Shown: piece after piece, positions 1 through 9,569 of the stretch
Layout of the letters: the number at the start of each line of letters is the position of its first letter
How positions within the stretch are numbered: the stretch's first letter is position 1
Source of the DNA: Bacteroidales bacterium
Lineage (GTDB): Bacteria; Bacteroidota; Bacteroidia; Bacteroidales; Bacteroidaceae
Length of the DNA stretch: 64,000 nt
Direction of reading: 5' to 3'
NCBI GenBank assembly: GCA_004555425.1
Contig: SFID01000001.1
Span: forward strand, 1 to 64,000
Position numbers and translations under genes: made by a program
The notes under the pieces: model-generated
What the model was told of the DNA's origin: nothing
Database searches by the model: none
Seen by the model: the letters and a program-made list of their open reading frames with translations, nothing else

Positions 1-368
1 GCGTTAAGAGCTTGCTCTTATAAGACCAAAGCGAAAGCCTAACACCAGGGGCTTTGCCCCCATCCTCTTCAAGGGGTTTTTCTTGTTTTTGTTTATTCAG
101 AACTTTCCCTATCAATGAGTACGAACACCCTACTCACACGCCCTTGAGCAACGTGCTATACGTTTCTCACCTCGGTGTACAAACCCTTCACAACCTTGAC
201 CAGAGTGGTTACCAAAAAAAAGCGATTTTCTTGGCGGCAAAAAATAAAAATTCTAAATTTGCAGAGCGAAGTCTGTGCCTATGGAATATCTATGGGCGAA
301 CGGCTTTTCGTGGTCAGACTAAGAAAAACAAATCATCATTCTAATATTAACTTAATTCTCAAACATTT
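1..368. other. Leader region of frdC with a partial dispersed repeat
   Basis: No convincing gene lies here. Bases 1-95 form a repeat with small hairpins (TAAGAGC/GCTCTTA, then GGGGC-TTT-GCCCC, then a TCTTCAAGGGG stretch and T-rich tail). The same arrangement is present inverted at 22539-22638, so this is a dispersed repeat cut by the window edge. The rest, to 230, shows no structure I could support; the frdC promoter follows at 231-262. Confidence 0.6.
231..262 (+). promoter_or_regulatory. Bacteroidetes-type promoter of frdCAB
   Basis: A TTG at 231-233 and TAAATTTG at 254-261 are separated by about 20 bases, matching the Bacteroidetes sigma-AB consensus (-33 TTTG, -7 TAnnTTTG). Transcription would begin near 268, giving a leader of about 100 bases before the frdC ATG at 369. 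Confidence 0.6.
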
Positions 369-1067
369 ATGTGGTTAACTCAATCCTCAATTGGACGGAA
401 GGTGATCATGTCCGTAACGGGCATTGCGCTCATTCTGTTCCTGACGTTTCATGGCTGCATGAACGTAGTGGCTCTCTTCTCAGCAGAAGCGTACAACACC
501 ATCTGCGAGATGCTGGGTGCTAACTGGTATGCTGTGGCAGCAACCCTCGGTCTGGCTGCGCTGGTAGCCCTTCACTTCGTTTATGCTTTTATTCTCACGA
601 TGCAAAACCGCAAGGCGCGCGGTGCCAGCCGCTATGCAGTGACCGACCGTCCTGCTAAGGTGGAATGGGCTTCGCAGAACATGTTCGTGCTCGGTATTAT
701 CGTAGTGCTCGGTTTGCTCCTCCACCTCTACAACTTCTGGTACAACATGATGTTTGCCGAATTGTTCCCCAACATGGTTGACGCAAGCAATGCAACGGAC
801 GGTGCCTTCTGGATTCAGCAAACCTTCTCTTGCCCCGTCTACACCGTTATCTACCTCGTATGGTTCGCAGCCATCTGGTTCCACCTCACTCACGGATTCT
901 GGAGTGCACTGCAGACCCTCGGCTGGAGCGGTAAGATTTGGTTCAACCGTTGGAAGTGCATCGGCACGGCCTATGTGACCATCGTCATGTTGCTCTTCGC
1001 TGCTGTGGCTGTTTACTTCTGCCTCTGTGGCGGTGCTTGCGGCACGGGTTGCTGTGGTGCTTGCTAA
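369..1067 (+). CDS. frdC: Succinate dehydrogenase/fumarate reductase cytochrome b subunit
   Basis: Membrane anchor of the quinol:fumarate reductase (232 residues); it carries heme b and passes electrons between menaquinol and FrdB. Five hydrophobic segments are visible (about 11-35, 50-78, 100-127, 150-175, 193-217), with histidines in or beside helices (LFLTFHG, ALHFVYAF, LLLHLYNF, WFHLTHGFW) that fit the di-heme B-type family. The flavoprotein gene follows after 65 bases and the iron-sulfur gene after it, the usual Bacteroidetes order C-A-B. The ATG at 369 gives the expected N-terminus. Odd: the last 16 residues hold six cysteines, not part of the family core. In anaerobic Bacteroidales this enzyme works mainly as fumarate reductase; direction is inferred. 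Confidence 0.95.
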   Translation: MWLTQSSIGRKVIMSVTGIALILFLTFHGCMNVVALFSAEAYNTICEMLGANWYAVAATLGLAALVALHFVYAFILTMQNRKARGASRYAVTDRPAKVEWASQNMFVLGIIVVLGLLLHLYNFWYNMMFAELFPNMVDASNATDGAFWIQQTFSCPVYTVIYLVWFAAIWFHLTHGFWSALQTLGWSGKIWFNRWKCIGTAYVTIVMLLFAAVAVYFCLCGGACGTGCCGAC

Positions 1068-1132
1068 TCCACTCCTTCCCCATTATCATTCCTTTTTAAT
1101 CAACAACACATTAGACCATCTAATACAAGATT

Positions 1133-3079
1133 ATGGCAACATTAGATTCTAAGATTCCCGCTGGACCGATAGCGGAAAAGTGGAGCAACTATAAAGCACA
1201 TCAGAAACTCGTTAACCCCAAGAACAAGCGCAAACTCGACGTTATCGTCGTAGGTACCGGTTTGGCAGGTGCCAGTGCCGCTGCCTCGCTCGGCGAAATG
1301 GGTTTCAAGGTGAAGAACTTCTGCATCCAGGATTCCCCCCGCCGCGCACACTCCATCGCTGCACAGGGTGGTATCAACGCAGCCAAGAACTACCAGAACG
1401 ACGGCGACTCCGTATATCGCCTCTTCTACGACACCGTGAAGGGTGGCGACTATCGTGCCCGCGAAGCCAACGTATATCGTCTGGCCGAGGTGAGCGCCAA
1501 TATCATTGACCAGTGCGTGGCACAGGGTGTACCCTTCGCCCGCGAATACGGTGGTATGCTCGCCAACCGCTCCTTCGGTGGCGCACAGGTGAGCCGTACC
1601 TTCTATGCCAAGGGTCAGACGGGCCAGCAGCTTCTGCTCGGTGCCTATTCCTCCCTCATGTGCCAGGTGAACGCCGGCACCGTGCAACTCTATACCCGCT
1701 ACGAGATGCTCGACCTCGTGATCATCGACGGCCGTGCACGCGGTATCATCGCTCGCAACCTCGTCACGGGCAAGATTGAGCGCTTCTCCGCCCATGCCGT
1801 AGTTATCGGTACTGGTGGTTATGGAAACACCTACTTCCTCTCCACCAACGCAATGGGTTGCAACTGCTCCGCAGCCATGGCTTGCTATCGCAAGGGCGCC
1901 ATGTTCGCCAACCCCTCCTACGTGCAGATTCACCCCACCTGTATCCCCGTTCACGGCGACAAGCAGTCCAAACTCACCCTTATGTCTGAGTCGCTGCGTA
2001 ACGATGGCCGTATCTGGGTGCCCAAGAAACTCGAAGACGCCAAGCGCCTCCAGAAGGGCGAAATTCAGGGTAAGGACATCCCCGAAGAAGACCGCGACTA
2101 CTATCTCGAGCGCCGCTATCCCGCCTTCGGTAACCTCGTTCCCCGCGACGTGGCTTCTCGCGCCGCCAAGGAGCGTTGCGACAAGGGCTTCGGTGTGAAC
2201 AACACTGGCCTGGCCGTATTCCTCGACTTCTCGCAGGCCATCAAGGACTTCGGTCGCGACGAAATCGCTGCACGCTATGGCAACCTCTTTGATATGTACG
2301 AAGAAATCACCGACGAGAGCCCCTACGAGACTCCGATGATGATTTACCCCGCCGTGCACTATACGATGGGCGGTATCTGGGTGGACTACGAACTCCAGAC
2401 TACCATCAAGGGCCTCTTCGCAATCGGCGAGTGCAACTTCTCCGACCACGGCGCTAACCGCCTCGGTGCTTCCGCCCTCATGCAAGGCTTGGCCGACGGT
2501 TACTTCGTGCTGCCCTACACCATCCAGAACTACCTCAGCGACCAGATTACCATTCCCCGCTTCTCCACCGACCTCGCCGAGTTCGTGGATGCCGAGAAGG
2601 CTGTCAAGGATCGCATCGCCAAACTCTTCGCCATCGGCGGCAAGCGTTCGGTTGATTCCATCCACAAGGAACTGGGCCACATCATGTGGGAACACGTAGG
2701 TATGGGTCGTACGGGCAAGGGCCTGCAGGAAGGTCTTGAGAAACTCAAGGCTCTCCGCCAGACTTTCTACAAGGACCTCTTCATCCCCGGCACTGCTGAG
2801 GGCGTCAACGTAGAACTCGAAAAGGCCATCCGCCTCGAAGACTTCATCCTCATGGGTGAACTCATCGCCAACGATGCCCTCCACCGCGAAGAATCTTGCG
2901 GCGGTCACTTCCGCGAAGAGCACCAGACCGAAGAAGGCGAAGCCAAGCGCGACGACGAAAACTTCTTCTACGTAGGCTGCTGGGAATACCAGGGTAGCGA
3001 CGACAAGGCTCCCGTACTCCACAAGGAAAAACTCGAGTACGAAGCTATCAAGGTACAGACCCGTAACTACAAGAACTAA
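1133..3079 (+). CDS. frdA: Fumarate reductase/succinate dehydrogenase flavoprotein subunit
   Basis: Catalytic subunit (648 residues) interconverting fumarate and succinate on covalently bound FAD. The dinucleotide-binding motif [17 protein letters not shown] lies near residues 41-57; the [11 protein letters not shown] stretch contains the histidine used for FAD attachment; [11 protein letters not shown] and [14 protein letters not shown] correspond to the dicarboxylate site, and GGIWVDY is a late family motif. Length is normal for the long Bacteroidetes/epsilonproteobacterial type. It sits 65 bases after frdC and 29 bases before frdB, so the three are co-transcribed. The protein is peripheral on the cytoplasmic side of the inner membrane. 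A 653-codon antisense frame across it is a codon-bias shadow. Confidence 0.98.
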   Translation: MATLDSKIPAGPIAEKWSNYKAHQKLVNPKNKRKLDVIVVGTGLAGASAAASLGEMGFKVKNFCIQDSPRRAHSIAAQGGINAAKNYQNDGDSVYRLFYDTVKGGDYRAREANVYRLAEVSANIIDQCVAQGVPFAREYGGMLANRSFGGAQVSRTFYAKGQTGQQLLLGAYSSLMCQVNAGTVQLYTRYEMLDLVIIDGRARGIIARNLVTGKIERFSAHAVVIGTGGYGNTYFLSTNAMGCNCSAAMACYRKGAMFANPSYVQIHPTCIPVHGDKQSKLTLMSESLRNDGRIWVPKKLEDAKRLQKGEIQGKDIPEEDRDYYLERRYPAFGNLVPRDVASRAAKERCDKGFGVNNTGLAVFLDFSQAIKDFGRDEIAARYGNLFDMYEEITDESPYETPMMIYPAVHYTMGGIWVDYELQTTIKGLFAIGECNFSDHGANRLGASALMQGLADGYFVLPYTIQNYLSDQITIPRFSTDLAEFVDAEKAVKDRIAKLFAIGGKRSVDSIHKELGHIMWEHVGMGRTGKGLQEGLEKLKALRQTFYKDLFIPGTAEGVNVELEKAIRLEDFILMGELIANDALHREESCGGHFREEHQTEEGEAKRDDENFFYVGCWEYQGSDDKAPVLHKEKLEYEAIKVQTRNYKN

Positions 3080-3108
3080 TCCGTAGAACCCATTAACAAG
3101 CAAAAAAA

Positions 3109-3867
3109 ATGGCTAAAAATATCAGCTTTACAATAAAGTACTGGAAGCAGAACGGTCCTAAGGATGCTGGTCATTTCGAACAGCGCGAAATGCACAACAT
3201 TCCCGATGATACTTCCTTCCTCGAGATGCTTGACATCCTCAACGAGGAGCTTATCAACGAGGGTAAGGAACCCTTCACCTTCGACCACGACTGCCGCGAG
3301 GGTATCTGCGGTATGTGCTCCCTCTATATTAACGGTACGCCCCACGGCAAGACTGCCACTGGCGCTACGACCTGCCAGCTCTACATGCGCCGCTTCAACG
3401 ATGGCGACGTGATTACCGTTGAGCCCTGGCGCTCCGCAGCCTTCCCCGTAATCAAGGACTGCATGGTGGATCGCTCCGCTTTCGATAAGATTCAGGCAGC
3501 CGGTGGCTACACCACCATCCGTACGGGTCAGGCTCAGGATGCCAACGCCATCCTTATCCCCAAGGCCGATGCCGACGAGGCTATGGACTGCGCCACTTGT
3601 ATCGGTTGCGGCGCCTGCGTGGCAGCCTGCAAGAACGGTTCGGCCATGCTCTTCGTCAGCTCCAAGGTGAGCCAGTTCGCTCTCCTTCCTCAGGGTCGCG
3701 TAGAGGCAGCCAAGCGCGCCAAGGCTATGGTGGCCAAGATGGACGAACTCGGCTTCGGTAACTGCACCAACACCCGCGCTTGCGAGGCAGTATGCCCGAA
3801 GAACGAGACCATCGCCAACATCGCTCGCCTCAACCGCGAGTTCCTCAAAGCAAAACTCGCCGACTAA
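3109..3867 (+). CDS. frdB: Fumarate reductase/succinate dehydrogenase iron-sulfur subunit
   Basis: Electron-transfer subunit (252 residues) linking FrdA to the membrane anchor. The N-terminal ferredoxin domain has the 2Fe-2S cysteines (CREGICGMC and a later cysteine in TTCQLY). The C-terminal half has two cysteine groups ([14 protein letters not shown] and [12 protein letters not shown]) for the 4Fe-4S and 3Fe-4S clusters. It ends 24 bases before a strong hairpin at 3891-3920 that closes the operon. The start at 3109 is supported by the usual MAKNISF-like beginning in this family. Confidence 0.97.
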   Translation: MAKNISFTIKYWKQNGPKDAGHFEQREMHNIPDDTSFLEMLDILNEELINEGKEPFTFDHDCREGICGMCSLYINGTPHGKTATGATTCQLYMRRFNDGDVITVEPWRSAAFPVIKDCMVDRSAFDKIQAAGGYTTIRTGQAQDANAILIPKADADEAMDCATCIGCGACVAACKNGSAMLFVSSKVSQFALLPQGRVEAAKRAKAMVAKMDELGFGNCTNTRACEAVCPKNETIANIARLNREFLKAKLAD

Positions 3868-3890
3868 TACATACTTATTTAATAATAGAC

Positions 3891-3920
3891 AGAGGGTGCG
3901 CCATCGCTGGCGCACCCTCT
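3891..3920. terminator. Bidirectional hairpin between frdB and the 3961-6891 gene
   Basis: A perfect 13-bp stem (AGAGGGTGCGCCA, loop TCGC, TGGCGCACCCTCT) lies between two convergent genes. There is no long T-run on the plus side; on the minus side it is followed by an AT-rich stretch. Confidence 0.8.
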
Positions 3921-3960
3921 GTTGTATATGCTGTTACTGGATAGAAAAAAGGCCCTACCT

Positions 3961-6891
3961 TTATTTCCGCTTCGGCGCTTTGCTCAACCGATAAATAGCA
4001 TGGAGCATCATATAGCGCGGGATGGACATGTGCCACGTTTCTGTGCGACCTTGCGCATTCAGCGTTTGGCGAACGTTCGAGATATTGCCCAGTATGTCGA
4101 AACCATCCACCATAACGGTCAACTGGCCCTTCAGGAATTTCTTGGCCACACGGATGTTCCAGATAAAGTTGTCCGTGTTGAAGGATTTGTCGGCGTAACC
4201 CCTGCGGCTATACATGGTGGCGTCCGTAGAAACTTGCCAGCCCATGGGAATATCTGCCGTGCAGTTGAGCCCGTATTGGTAGGCAGCGGCATTTGTCGAT
4301 ACGAAGCCCGTTCTGGGCGAGGTCTGGTGCGTGTAGGTCAGGGAAGCCTTGCCGCCCAGATGCACTGTGCCGATAGCATAGTGAAGGCGCAGGCCCTGCG
4401 TCAGGTAGGTGGTGCTGACCGCACTCCTTTGCGGAACGCGCTCGGGCGTATCGCTGCAAAGGTCAATGCTATGCTGGTGGGTCGCATCGGTATTCAGATC
4501 CAGTTTCAGGCGTTTGCGCTCGTCCAGGGGCGTAGAGTAGTTAATCCTTCCCGTGAGGAGATGGTTGCCGTTTACGTTTTCGGGGCGATAGGTGTAGATG
4601 CCCGTCAGCCTGTCGTAGGTAGTGGCCATCGCAATGTCGTTGTGCGAAATCTGATAGGAGATGTTCGACGACACCATACGCTGCGTCGCCGCACTATTCC
4701 ATACATAGTTCATTTCCCAGCGGTGGCTACTCTTCGCGCGCAGGCCTTCGTTGCCCATATAAACCATAAGCGGATTGTCGTTCGTGCGCACATCCACAAA
4801 GTAGTCAATGGGAGCAGGAGCCATTGCAACGCGGTAATTCGCCATTAGTTCGTGGTAGGATTTCAAGCGGCCGTCCCCGTCTCGGTTCAGCCACCGCTTG
4901 CTTACCCGTAGTTCGGGGCGGAAGAGCACATAGTGCTTGGTGATCGTGGTATCTACCAGCGCGGGACGGTTGTAGTCCAGACGATTGCGGTCAAAACTGA
5001 GCGGCAGGTTGAGATGGAAGGCCCACGTCTGGTTCTTATACTCATTCCTGTTGATGTGCAAGGCCACCACGTGGTAATCATTCCGTCGCGTGGTGTATTT
5101 GCTGCGCTCGGGGTCGTACGCCAAGCGTTGCCAGTCCGCCGCAGAAGGCAGGCAGCCCAGTTCTGGCCAATCGCGCGCATCGTTCGTCAGATAATCCAGG
5201 CGATACAGGCCATCCTTCTGGCGCGCATAGTCCTTGGTGTATTCGTAGGAGGGGCAGACGAGCCAGTTGCGGCCAATGCCCCAATAATAATAGGCAGCCT
5301 TGGCTGTGGCAGAACGACCGCGGTAGTCCTCCTTGCCGTATTCATTTCTCCAGTCTGCGGGAGCGCCGCCCAGGGGATAGTCATAGAGTTTGTGGGCGAA
5401 GTTGTCGTGCTGCGTATCAACGTAGTTGCCGCGCGCCTCTAGGAGGATGTTGTCGTTCGTGTGCGGAACTTTTATCGCGGCTTGCGCAGCCATACTTGTG
5501 GAGAGGTAGTAACCGTTTCGCTTGGATTCGTTCGAGACGCGGTTGATGATGTGGGCAAGTTTTTCGGGCGAAACATTCAGCGCAAAGAGCGTGTCCAGCG
5601 CAACGTCCGTCAGGTTGTCGCGGCTGGACTGCACAGCGCGGAATAGCCCGTTGTCGCTGTTGGACGAATAATGCAGGTTGGGGTTCAGGCTGACGTTTAC
5701 CCATTTGCTGTTGAACGTCCAGTGGTGGTGGGTGTTGAAGTTCAGGTCATGCGCATAGCTTGTGTTGCGGTTGCGCCCGTAGGTGTCGCCGCCTTGCAGG
5801 AAGGTTTGGCTGGCAGTCAGCTCCTTTGTGCGCGTGTCCGAGTGATTGACGGTGGCCTCGCCCTCCAGTTTGAATCTGTGCAAACGGTCATTGACTAGAT
5901 AGTCTATGCCGCCGTTTTGCAGCGTCCGTATGCCGTTCTCCACGGCAGGCATCCATTCGCTGTTCTGCCCTGGACGTTGCTTGTCGTTGAGGTTGTTGGC
6001 ATTCGCAAAGGCCGATAGGCGTGAGTGCGCCGTATATCTCAGCGCAAAGAGTCGGCCCAGATAGCGTTCGTCCGTGCCGCCGCCACCCTCCAGGTTTGCC
6101 ATCCACCCTATCTGGTAGTCCTTCTTCAAATTCACGTCCATGACCAGCATTTCGTCGCCTACGTTGCTGCCCATCAGTTGTCCCAGGCGGCTCATTTTGT
6201 CGTACACCCTGATGTCCTTGACCATATAAGTGGGAAGGTTTTCGAGCATTACGGAGCGGTCTTTCTTGAAGAAATCCTCGCCGTTGAGCAGGAGGCTTTC
6301 CACCTGTTTGCCGTTGACAAAAATACGTCCGTCGTCCTTCAGTTCCGCACCGGGCAACTGGCTGATGAGCGCGTCCAGCATCGAACCTTCCTCCAGTTGG
6401 AAGGCATCGGCATTATAGACCACGGTGTCGCCTCGCATATAAAATTTCACCTTTGTGGCTTTCACCACGGCCTCGTTCAGTTTTACCTCGCGCGGTGTGC
6501 GCTTCATAAGGATGGGTGCGTGCAGGATGGCCATCTCGCTCCTTCGCAGTTTCTCGATTTTGTAGGGAAGGGTCACGGGCTCGTAGTTATCCTTGCTCAG
6601 GCACAGGGTGTATTCGCCCGCCTCGGGGAGGGGCAGCGCAAAGACGGGTTGCAAATTGCACACATTCACGTTGTCCACGATGGTCCATTCAAACACCAGC
6701 GTGCTGTCCTTGGCGAAGAGTTGCGTCTTCACGCCAATCAGCGGTCGGCGCGTCACGTTGTCCAGCACCTGTCCATAGAGCAGATGATATTCCTTGCTCA
6801 TCAAGTCGTCTGTCGTAATCAGCGGTTTCTCTTGCGCACGAACAGAGAGAGGGAGGAGGAGCAAGCAGAGTGCGAGGATATGTCGTAGCAT
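3961..6891 (-). CDS. Outer membrane beta-barrel protein, TonB-receptor-like
   Basis: Large outer-membrane protein (976 residues). It starts with a clear signal peptide (about 1-19, ending VRAQ). A carboxypeptidase-regulatory-like beta domain follows at about 35-115 (GQVLDNVTRRPLIGVKT). Next is a plug-like region near 135-235 (DTVVYNADAFQLEEGSMLDAL, then GRIFVNGKQVESLLLNGEDFF and LPTYMVKDIRVYDK), typical of the Bacteroidetes OMP_b-brl_3 family. The rest is a long barrel rich in alternating aromatic strands. No TonB box is obvious, so import through TonB is uncertain. It is the last gene of a minus-strand series that begins with an ECF sigma factor, suggesting sigma-dependent expression. The substrate cannot be told. 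Confidence 0.85.
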   Translation of the reverse strand: MLRHILALCLLLLPLSVRAQEKPLITTDDLMSKEYHLLYGQVLDNVTRRPLIGVKTQLFAKDSTLVFEWTIVDNVNVCNLQPVFALPLPEAGEYTLCLSKDNYEPVTLPYKIEKLRRSEMAILHAPILMKRTPREVKLNEAVVKATKVKFYMRGDTVVYNADAFQLEEGSMLDALISQLPGAELKDDGRIFVNGKQVESLLLNGEDFFKKDRSVMLENLPTYMVKDIRVYDKMSRLGQLMGSNVGDEMLVMDVNLKKDYQIGWMANLEGGGGTDERYLGRLFALRYTAHSRLSAFANANNLNDKQRPGQNSEWMPAVENGIRTLQNGGIDYLVNDRLHRFKLEGEATVNHSDTRTKELTASQTFLQGGDTYGRNRNTSYAHDLNFNTHHHWTFNSKWVNVSLNPNLHYSSNSDNGLFRAVQSSRDNLTDVALDTLFALNVSPEKLAHIINRVSNESKRNGYYLSTSMAAQAAIKVPHTNDNILLEARGNYVDTQHDNFAHKLYDYPLGGAPADWRNEYGKEDYRGRSATAKAAYYYWGIGRNWLVCPSYEYTKDYARQKDGLYRLDYLTNDARDWPELGCLPSAADWQRLAYDPERSKYTTRRNDYHVVALHINRNEYKNQTWAFHLNLPLSFDRNRLDYNRPALVDTTITKHYVLFRPELRVSKRWLNRDGDGRLKSYHELMANYRVAMAPAPIDYFVDVRTNDNPLMVYMGNEGLRAKSSHRWEMNYVWNSAATQRMVSSNISYQISHNDIAMATTYDRLTGIYTYRPENVNGNHLLTGRINYSTPLDERKRLKLDLNTDATHQHSIDLCSDTPERVPQRSAVSTTYLTQGLRLHYAIGTVHLGGKASLTYTHQTSPRTGFVSTNAAAYQYGLNCTADIPMGWQVSTDATMYSRRGYADKSFNTDNFIWNIRVAKKFLKGQLTVMVDGFDILGNISNVRQTLNAQGRTETWHMSIPRYMMLHAIYRLSKAPKRK

Positions 6892-6894
6892 TTT

Positions 6895-7051
6895 CGAGTG
6901 GATTTAGGGGGTACAATAGGTAGGAAGGAGATAGCGTCAGGACACAATTACGGCTATCGCACTCAGGTTTTTGGCTTTCATTCGGCCGCGTAGCAGTTAC
7001 GCTCCCGTTGAAACCCAAAAAATTCGGCACGATAGCCGTAACGTTATAGTT
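6895..7051. repeat. Inverted repeat between two outer-membrane genes
   Basis: TTACGGCTATCG (6948-6959) pairs exactly with CGATAGCCGTAA (7030-7041), with GCGTAGC and ACGCT matching partly inside. The CGATAGCCG core also occurs in the larger inverted repeats at 32873-33065, 57703-57872 and 59281-59436, so this is probably a shorter relative of that family. Confidence 0.6.
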
Positions 7052-7924
7052 TTAGTTGATTTGTATTCCCACAGATACAGTTTGGAACTGCGGGCCCCAT
7101 TCCTTCTGGAAGGCACTCACGGGCGTGTACTTCACGAAGACGCCCACGTGGTGGATGGAGATGCCCGCCTTGATGTCGGGACAGAATTGCGTGGTGTGGA
7201 TGCCGCGGTGGAAATCCTTCACGGGCTCGCCGGCAGCGTCCGTGTAGAGCGTCTTGATGCTCGAGCGGGTGACGAAGCGGAGGTTTACGCCGAGGAAGAC
7301 GTGCGATCTCTTCGCAAACGTGTAGTTGTAGCGCAGGGGGATGTAGGGGCCGAAGGTCTTCAGTTGCGAATAGTCGGGCGTGCTCCCTGCGGGATAGGCG
7401 CTCAGGAGGATGGCGCTGGGCGTTTTCTCAAAGTGCTGTTTGCCCGTCAGTTTCAGGCGGCGCCAGTTGAGGCCCAGACCGAAATCGAATGAATGCTTGC
7501 GGTTATTCAGTCGCTGTCTGTAATAGGCCAGGTCCCAGTCAATGTCGATGCTTGCGCCGACGGAGTTGCCCATGTGGGCGGGCGCATCGATGGGAATCAT
7601 CCATCCGAGGCTCGGCAGGGCGAAGTTAATTTCGCTGCTGCTGGGTTGGCGGGACTTCTTGGGGTTCAGCGGGAAATTGAAGTTCATGCTGTTCACAAGC
7701 ACTTCGGAAGCCTTGATTCGTTCGTAGCTGTCGGGAAACAGTGTGAGCGTTTGGCGATACGAACTGTCGTTGGCCATGCCCTCAATGTTGACACGCCAGG
7801 TGCTGTCCTGCGTGACGATGAGGCGGTGAACCTCCCTGGCGTCAACGATGGTGTCGGAGATGCTCGTGGCAGCCACGGGCAGGGCCGTCAGTAGGCAGAA
7901 GAGTATGGATAAATAGGTTTTCAT
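7052..7924 (-). CDS. Outer membrane beta-barrel protein (porin/PorT-like fold)
   Basis: Predicted outer-membrane protein of 290 residues with a signal peptide (MKTYLSILFCLLTALPVAA, about 1-19). After a short N-terminal region the sequence alternates polar and aromatic residues (SFDFGLGLNWRRLKL, GPYIPLRYNYTF, HVFLGVNLRFV, VGVFVKYTPVSAF, TVSVGIQIN), the pattern of an eight-to-ten strand barrel, and it ends on a strand as barrels do. It lies 160 bases upstream of the large barrel gene and 49 bases downstream of a small secreted protein, all on the same strand. No specific function can be given; it could be an accessory or sensor barrel of the same sigma-controlled unit. Confidence 0.75.
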   Translation of the reverse strand: MKTYLSILFCLLTALPVAATSISDTIVDAREVHRLIVTQDSTWRVNIEGMANDSSYRQTLTLFPDSYERIKASEVLVNSMNFNFPLNPKKSRQPSSSEINFALPSLGWMIPIDAPAHMGNSVGASIDIDWDLAYYRQRLNNRKHSFDFGLGLNWRRLKLTGKQHFEKTPSAILLSAYPAGSTPDYSQLKTFGPYIPLRYNYTFAKRSHVFLGVNLRFVTRSSIKTLYTDAAGEPVKDFHRGIHTTQFCPDIKAGISIHHVGVFVKYTPVSAFQKEWGPQFQTVSVGIQIN

Positions 7925-7973
7925 GGTTTGTGGAAGGTTTAGGGTATGAATAAATATTGATATTGATGAATCG

Positions 7974-8420
7974 TCAGAACATAGATTTGAGTTCGTTGGC
8001 CGTGGCCTTGCCTTCTATATATATAAGGTGTATGTCCTTGCCGCCATCGTGGCTTGCGCCCTTGTTGCGGTAGATGATGTAGCGGTGTGTGCCGCCTGGC
8101 AGGTCGGAGAGTTGGCAGAACACGTAGTAGAGCCGCTGGCCGCGCCGCATGATTTGTTTGTCCTTTGAGGCGGCAATGTCCGCCGTGATGTTCTTCTCGA
8201 AAAGCTGCACGTCCGCCGCGGTCGGCTGTCCCACTTGCACACTGCGGAATCGGGTCAGGTTGTAACTCTTCAACTGTTTGCCGCTGAGCAGAATCGTTGT
8301 GACGTCCTTCCGCTTGGCTAGGGGAGAGTCCTTACCAAACAGGGTGGCGATGTGCAAACCCTGTTGGGCCGCCAGGGTGGCAGGCAGGAGTATGAACAGG
8401 AGGATGAGTATGCGTTTCAT
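7974..8420 (-). CDS. Small secreted protein, DUF6108-like
   Basis: A 148-residue protein starting at the ATG at 8420 (MKRILILLFILLPATLAAQ), which gives a clean signal peptide; an upstream TTG would only add seven non-signal residues. The mature part contains a strand-rich core (TTILLSGKQLKSYNLTRFRS, RLYYVFCQLSDL, HRYIIYRNKG, IHLIYIEGKAT). The length and this pattern fit the uncharacterised DUF6108 family of Bacteroidales, from memory and not verified. It is third in the sigma/anti-sigma operon, 13 bases after the preceding stop. Function unknown; periplasmic or surface location inferred. Confidence 0.7.
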   Translation of the reverse strand: MKRILILLFILLPATLAAQQGLHIATLFGKDSPLAKRKDVTTILLSGKQLKSYNLTRFRSVQVGQPTAADVQLFEKNITADIAASKDKQIMRRGQRLYYVFCQLSDLPGGTHRYIIYRNKGASHDGGKDIHLIYIEGKATANELKSMF

Positions 8421-8433
8421 AGGGTAGAGAGAA

Positions 8434-8922
8434 TTATTCAATCGGTGTTTGAAGCATATCGGAGAGTTGTTCGCTCACGATGTCCGTTTCCTCATCGGTA
8501 GCCATCGCCGAGAGGCTTTCGCGCATCAGGTTGAGCACCTCCGTTTGGTCCGTGATGCGCTCGCCGCCCACGTAGGCAATGCACTGGTCGGGCTGGGCGG
8601 AGGACGCGGGGCGCAGGTCGTGCCACAGGAAACCCGCTCCTACAGCCAGACCCACGCAGACGGCTGCCACGGCAGCGGCTTTCCATCGCGGGCGGCGGCG
8701 TTGCGCTGGCCGCGTGGCCGCTTGGCGTCCCATCGCTGTGAAGGAGAGGACAGCGCGCAGGCCGTCCCATTCGGCATCGGCCCCAGCGGGCGAGCAGACG
8801 AAGCGGAGGAGCCATTCCTCCTCCTCGCGCGTGGTCTCGGCATCCAGATAGCGGGCGGCCAGGAGGCGCGCCGTTTCGGCTGCTTGCGGATGTGAAGGGT
8901 GGGGAAGGAAGGTGCGTGTCAT
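8434..8922 (-). CDS. Putative anti-sigma factor, single-pass membrane protein
   Basis: A 162-residue protein whose ATG overlaps the stop of the sigma factor gene (ATGA, 8919-8922), so the two are translationally coupled. The N-terminal half is cytoplasmic-like and contains the Bacteroidetes pattern LLAARYLDAETTREEEEWL found in small proteins that partner ECF sigma factors. One hydrophobic segment spans about residues 84-101 (AAAVAAVCVGLAVGAGFLW), followed by an acidic C-terminal region (DEETDIVSEQLSDML). It lacks a recognisable FecR or zinc-binding HxxxCxxC motif. The anti-sigma role is inferred from position and architecture. Confidence 0.65.
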   Translation of the reverse strand: MTRTFLPHPSHPQAAETARLLAARYLDAETTREEEEWLLRFVCSPAGADAEWDGLRAVLSFTAMGRQAATRPAQRRRPRWKAAAVAAVCVGLAVGAGFLWHDLRPASSAQPDQCIAYVGGERITDQTEVLNLMRESLSAMATDEETDIVSEQLSDMLQTPIE

Positions 8923-9569
8923 GGTTGTGGGGATTTGGGGGTTGGAGAAGGGGAGGCGGGCGGCGCATCGGACTGGCCCGTGGCGTGGAGTGCCTGGTAG
9001 GTTTGCAGAATCTTGCGGCGGGCGCGCGAAAGGTGCATACGGACGGCCGTGGGCGTGGAGTGGAGTTCCGCGGCGATGGCTTCAAAACTTGCGCCTTCGT
9101 AGTCGCGGCGGCGCAGAACCAGTTGCTGTTCAGGGGTAAGCGCCTCCGCTATCAGCCTTTGTACCTCTTGCCATCGCTGTTGCGCTTCCGCTTGTCGCTC
9201 TTGCCGTTCCCATTCGGGCGGTTCGCCGCCCCCGAGTGCTTCGGGGCTATCCTCAATGTCGAGCGTCGGTGTGCGTTTGCGGAGGATGTCAATGCTGACG
9301 TGTCGTGTCGTGGTGGTGAGAATGGCGGCCGCCGCCCCGTCGTCGCGGATATCGTTGCAGCGCGTCCACATACGGCAGAAAGCATCCTGCACCGCATCTT
9401 CGGCCTCCATCCTATTGCCCAGAATGCCCTGTGCCATTTGCAGCAACCGCTTCCGCATTTTGCCAAAGGCATTGACCAGTACACCATCGCCAGCCACTTG
9501 CCGAGGTGGCGTGCGGCCATCGTTGACCGACGGCTGGGGAGGGGCGAGGGAGGGATGATGTGTGGACAT
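8919..9569 (-). CDS. ECF-family RNA polymerase sigma factor
   Basis: A 216-residue sigma-70 factor with region 2 near residues 35-105 (RMEAEDAVQDAFCRMW, then a DILRK recognition stretch) and region 4 near 140-190 (LTPEQQLVLRRRDYEGASFEAI, then RMHLSRARRKI as the DNA-binding helix). The first 30 residues and the proline-rich tail lie outside the conserved core, so a downstream start such as the Met near residue 38 is possible but would clip region 2. It heads a five-gene minus-strand set (sigma, anti-sigma, small secreted protein, two barrels), the arrangement of autoregulated envelope-stress or nutrient-uptake ECF units. Confidence 0.88.
   Translation of the reverse strand: MSTHHPSLAPPQPSVNDGRTPPRQVAGDGVLVNAFGKMRKRLLQMAQGILGNRMEAEDAVQDAFCRMWTRCNDIRDDGAAAAILTTTTRHVSIDILRKRTPTLDIEDSPEALGGGEPPEWERQERQAEAQQRWQEVQRLIAEALTPEQQLVLRRRDYEGASFEAIAAELHSTPTAVRMHLSRARRKILQTYQALHATGQSDAPPASPSPTPKSPQP

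Noticed and set aside
54..344. 96-residue hypothetical protein upstream of frdC
   Set aside because: It starts inside a dispersed repeat and runs through the frdC promoter; no conserved features.
1142..3103. 653-codon open frame antisense to frdA
   Set aside because: No start context or family motifs; it arises from the high-GC third-position codon bias of frdA. The same applies to long frames opposite the porin (15563-17086), the di-heme gene (18370-20010), rnc (12491-13600) and pyrG (61599-63131).
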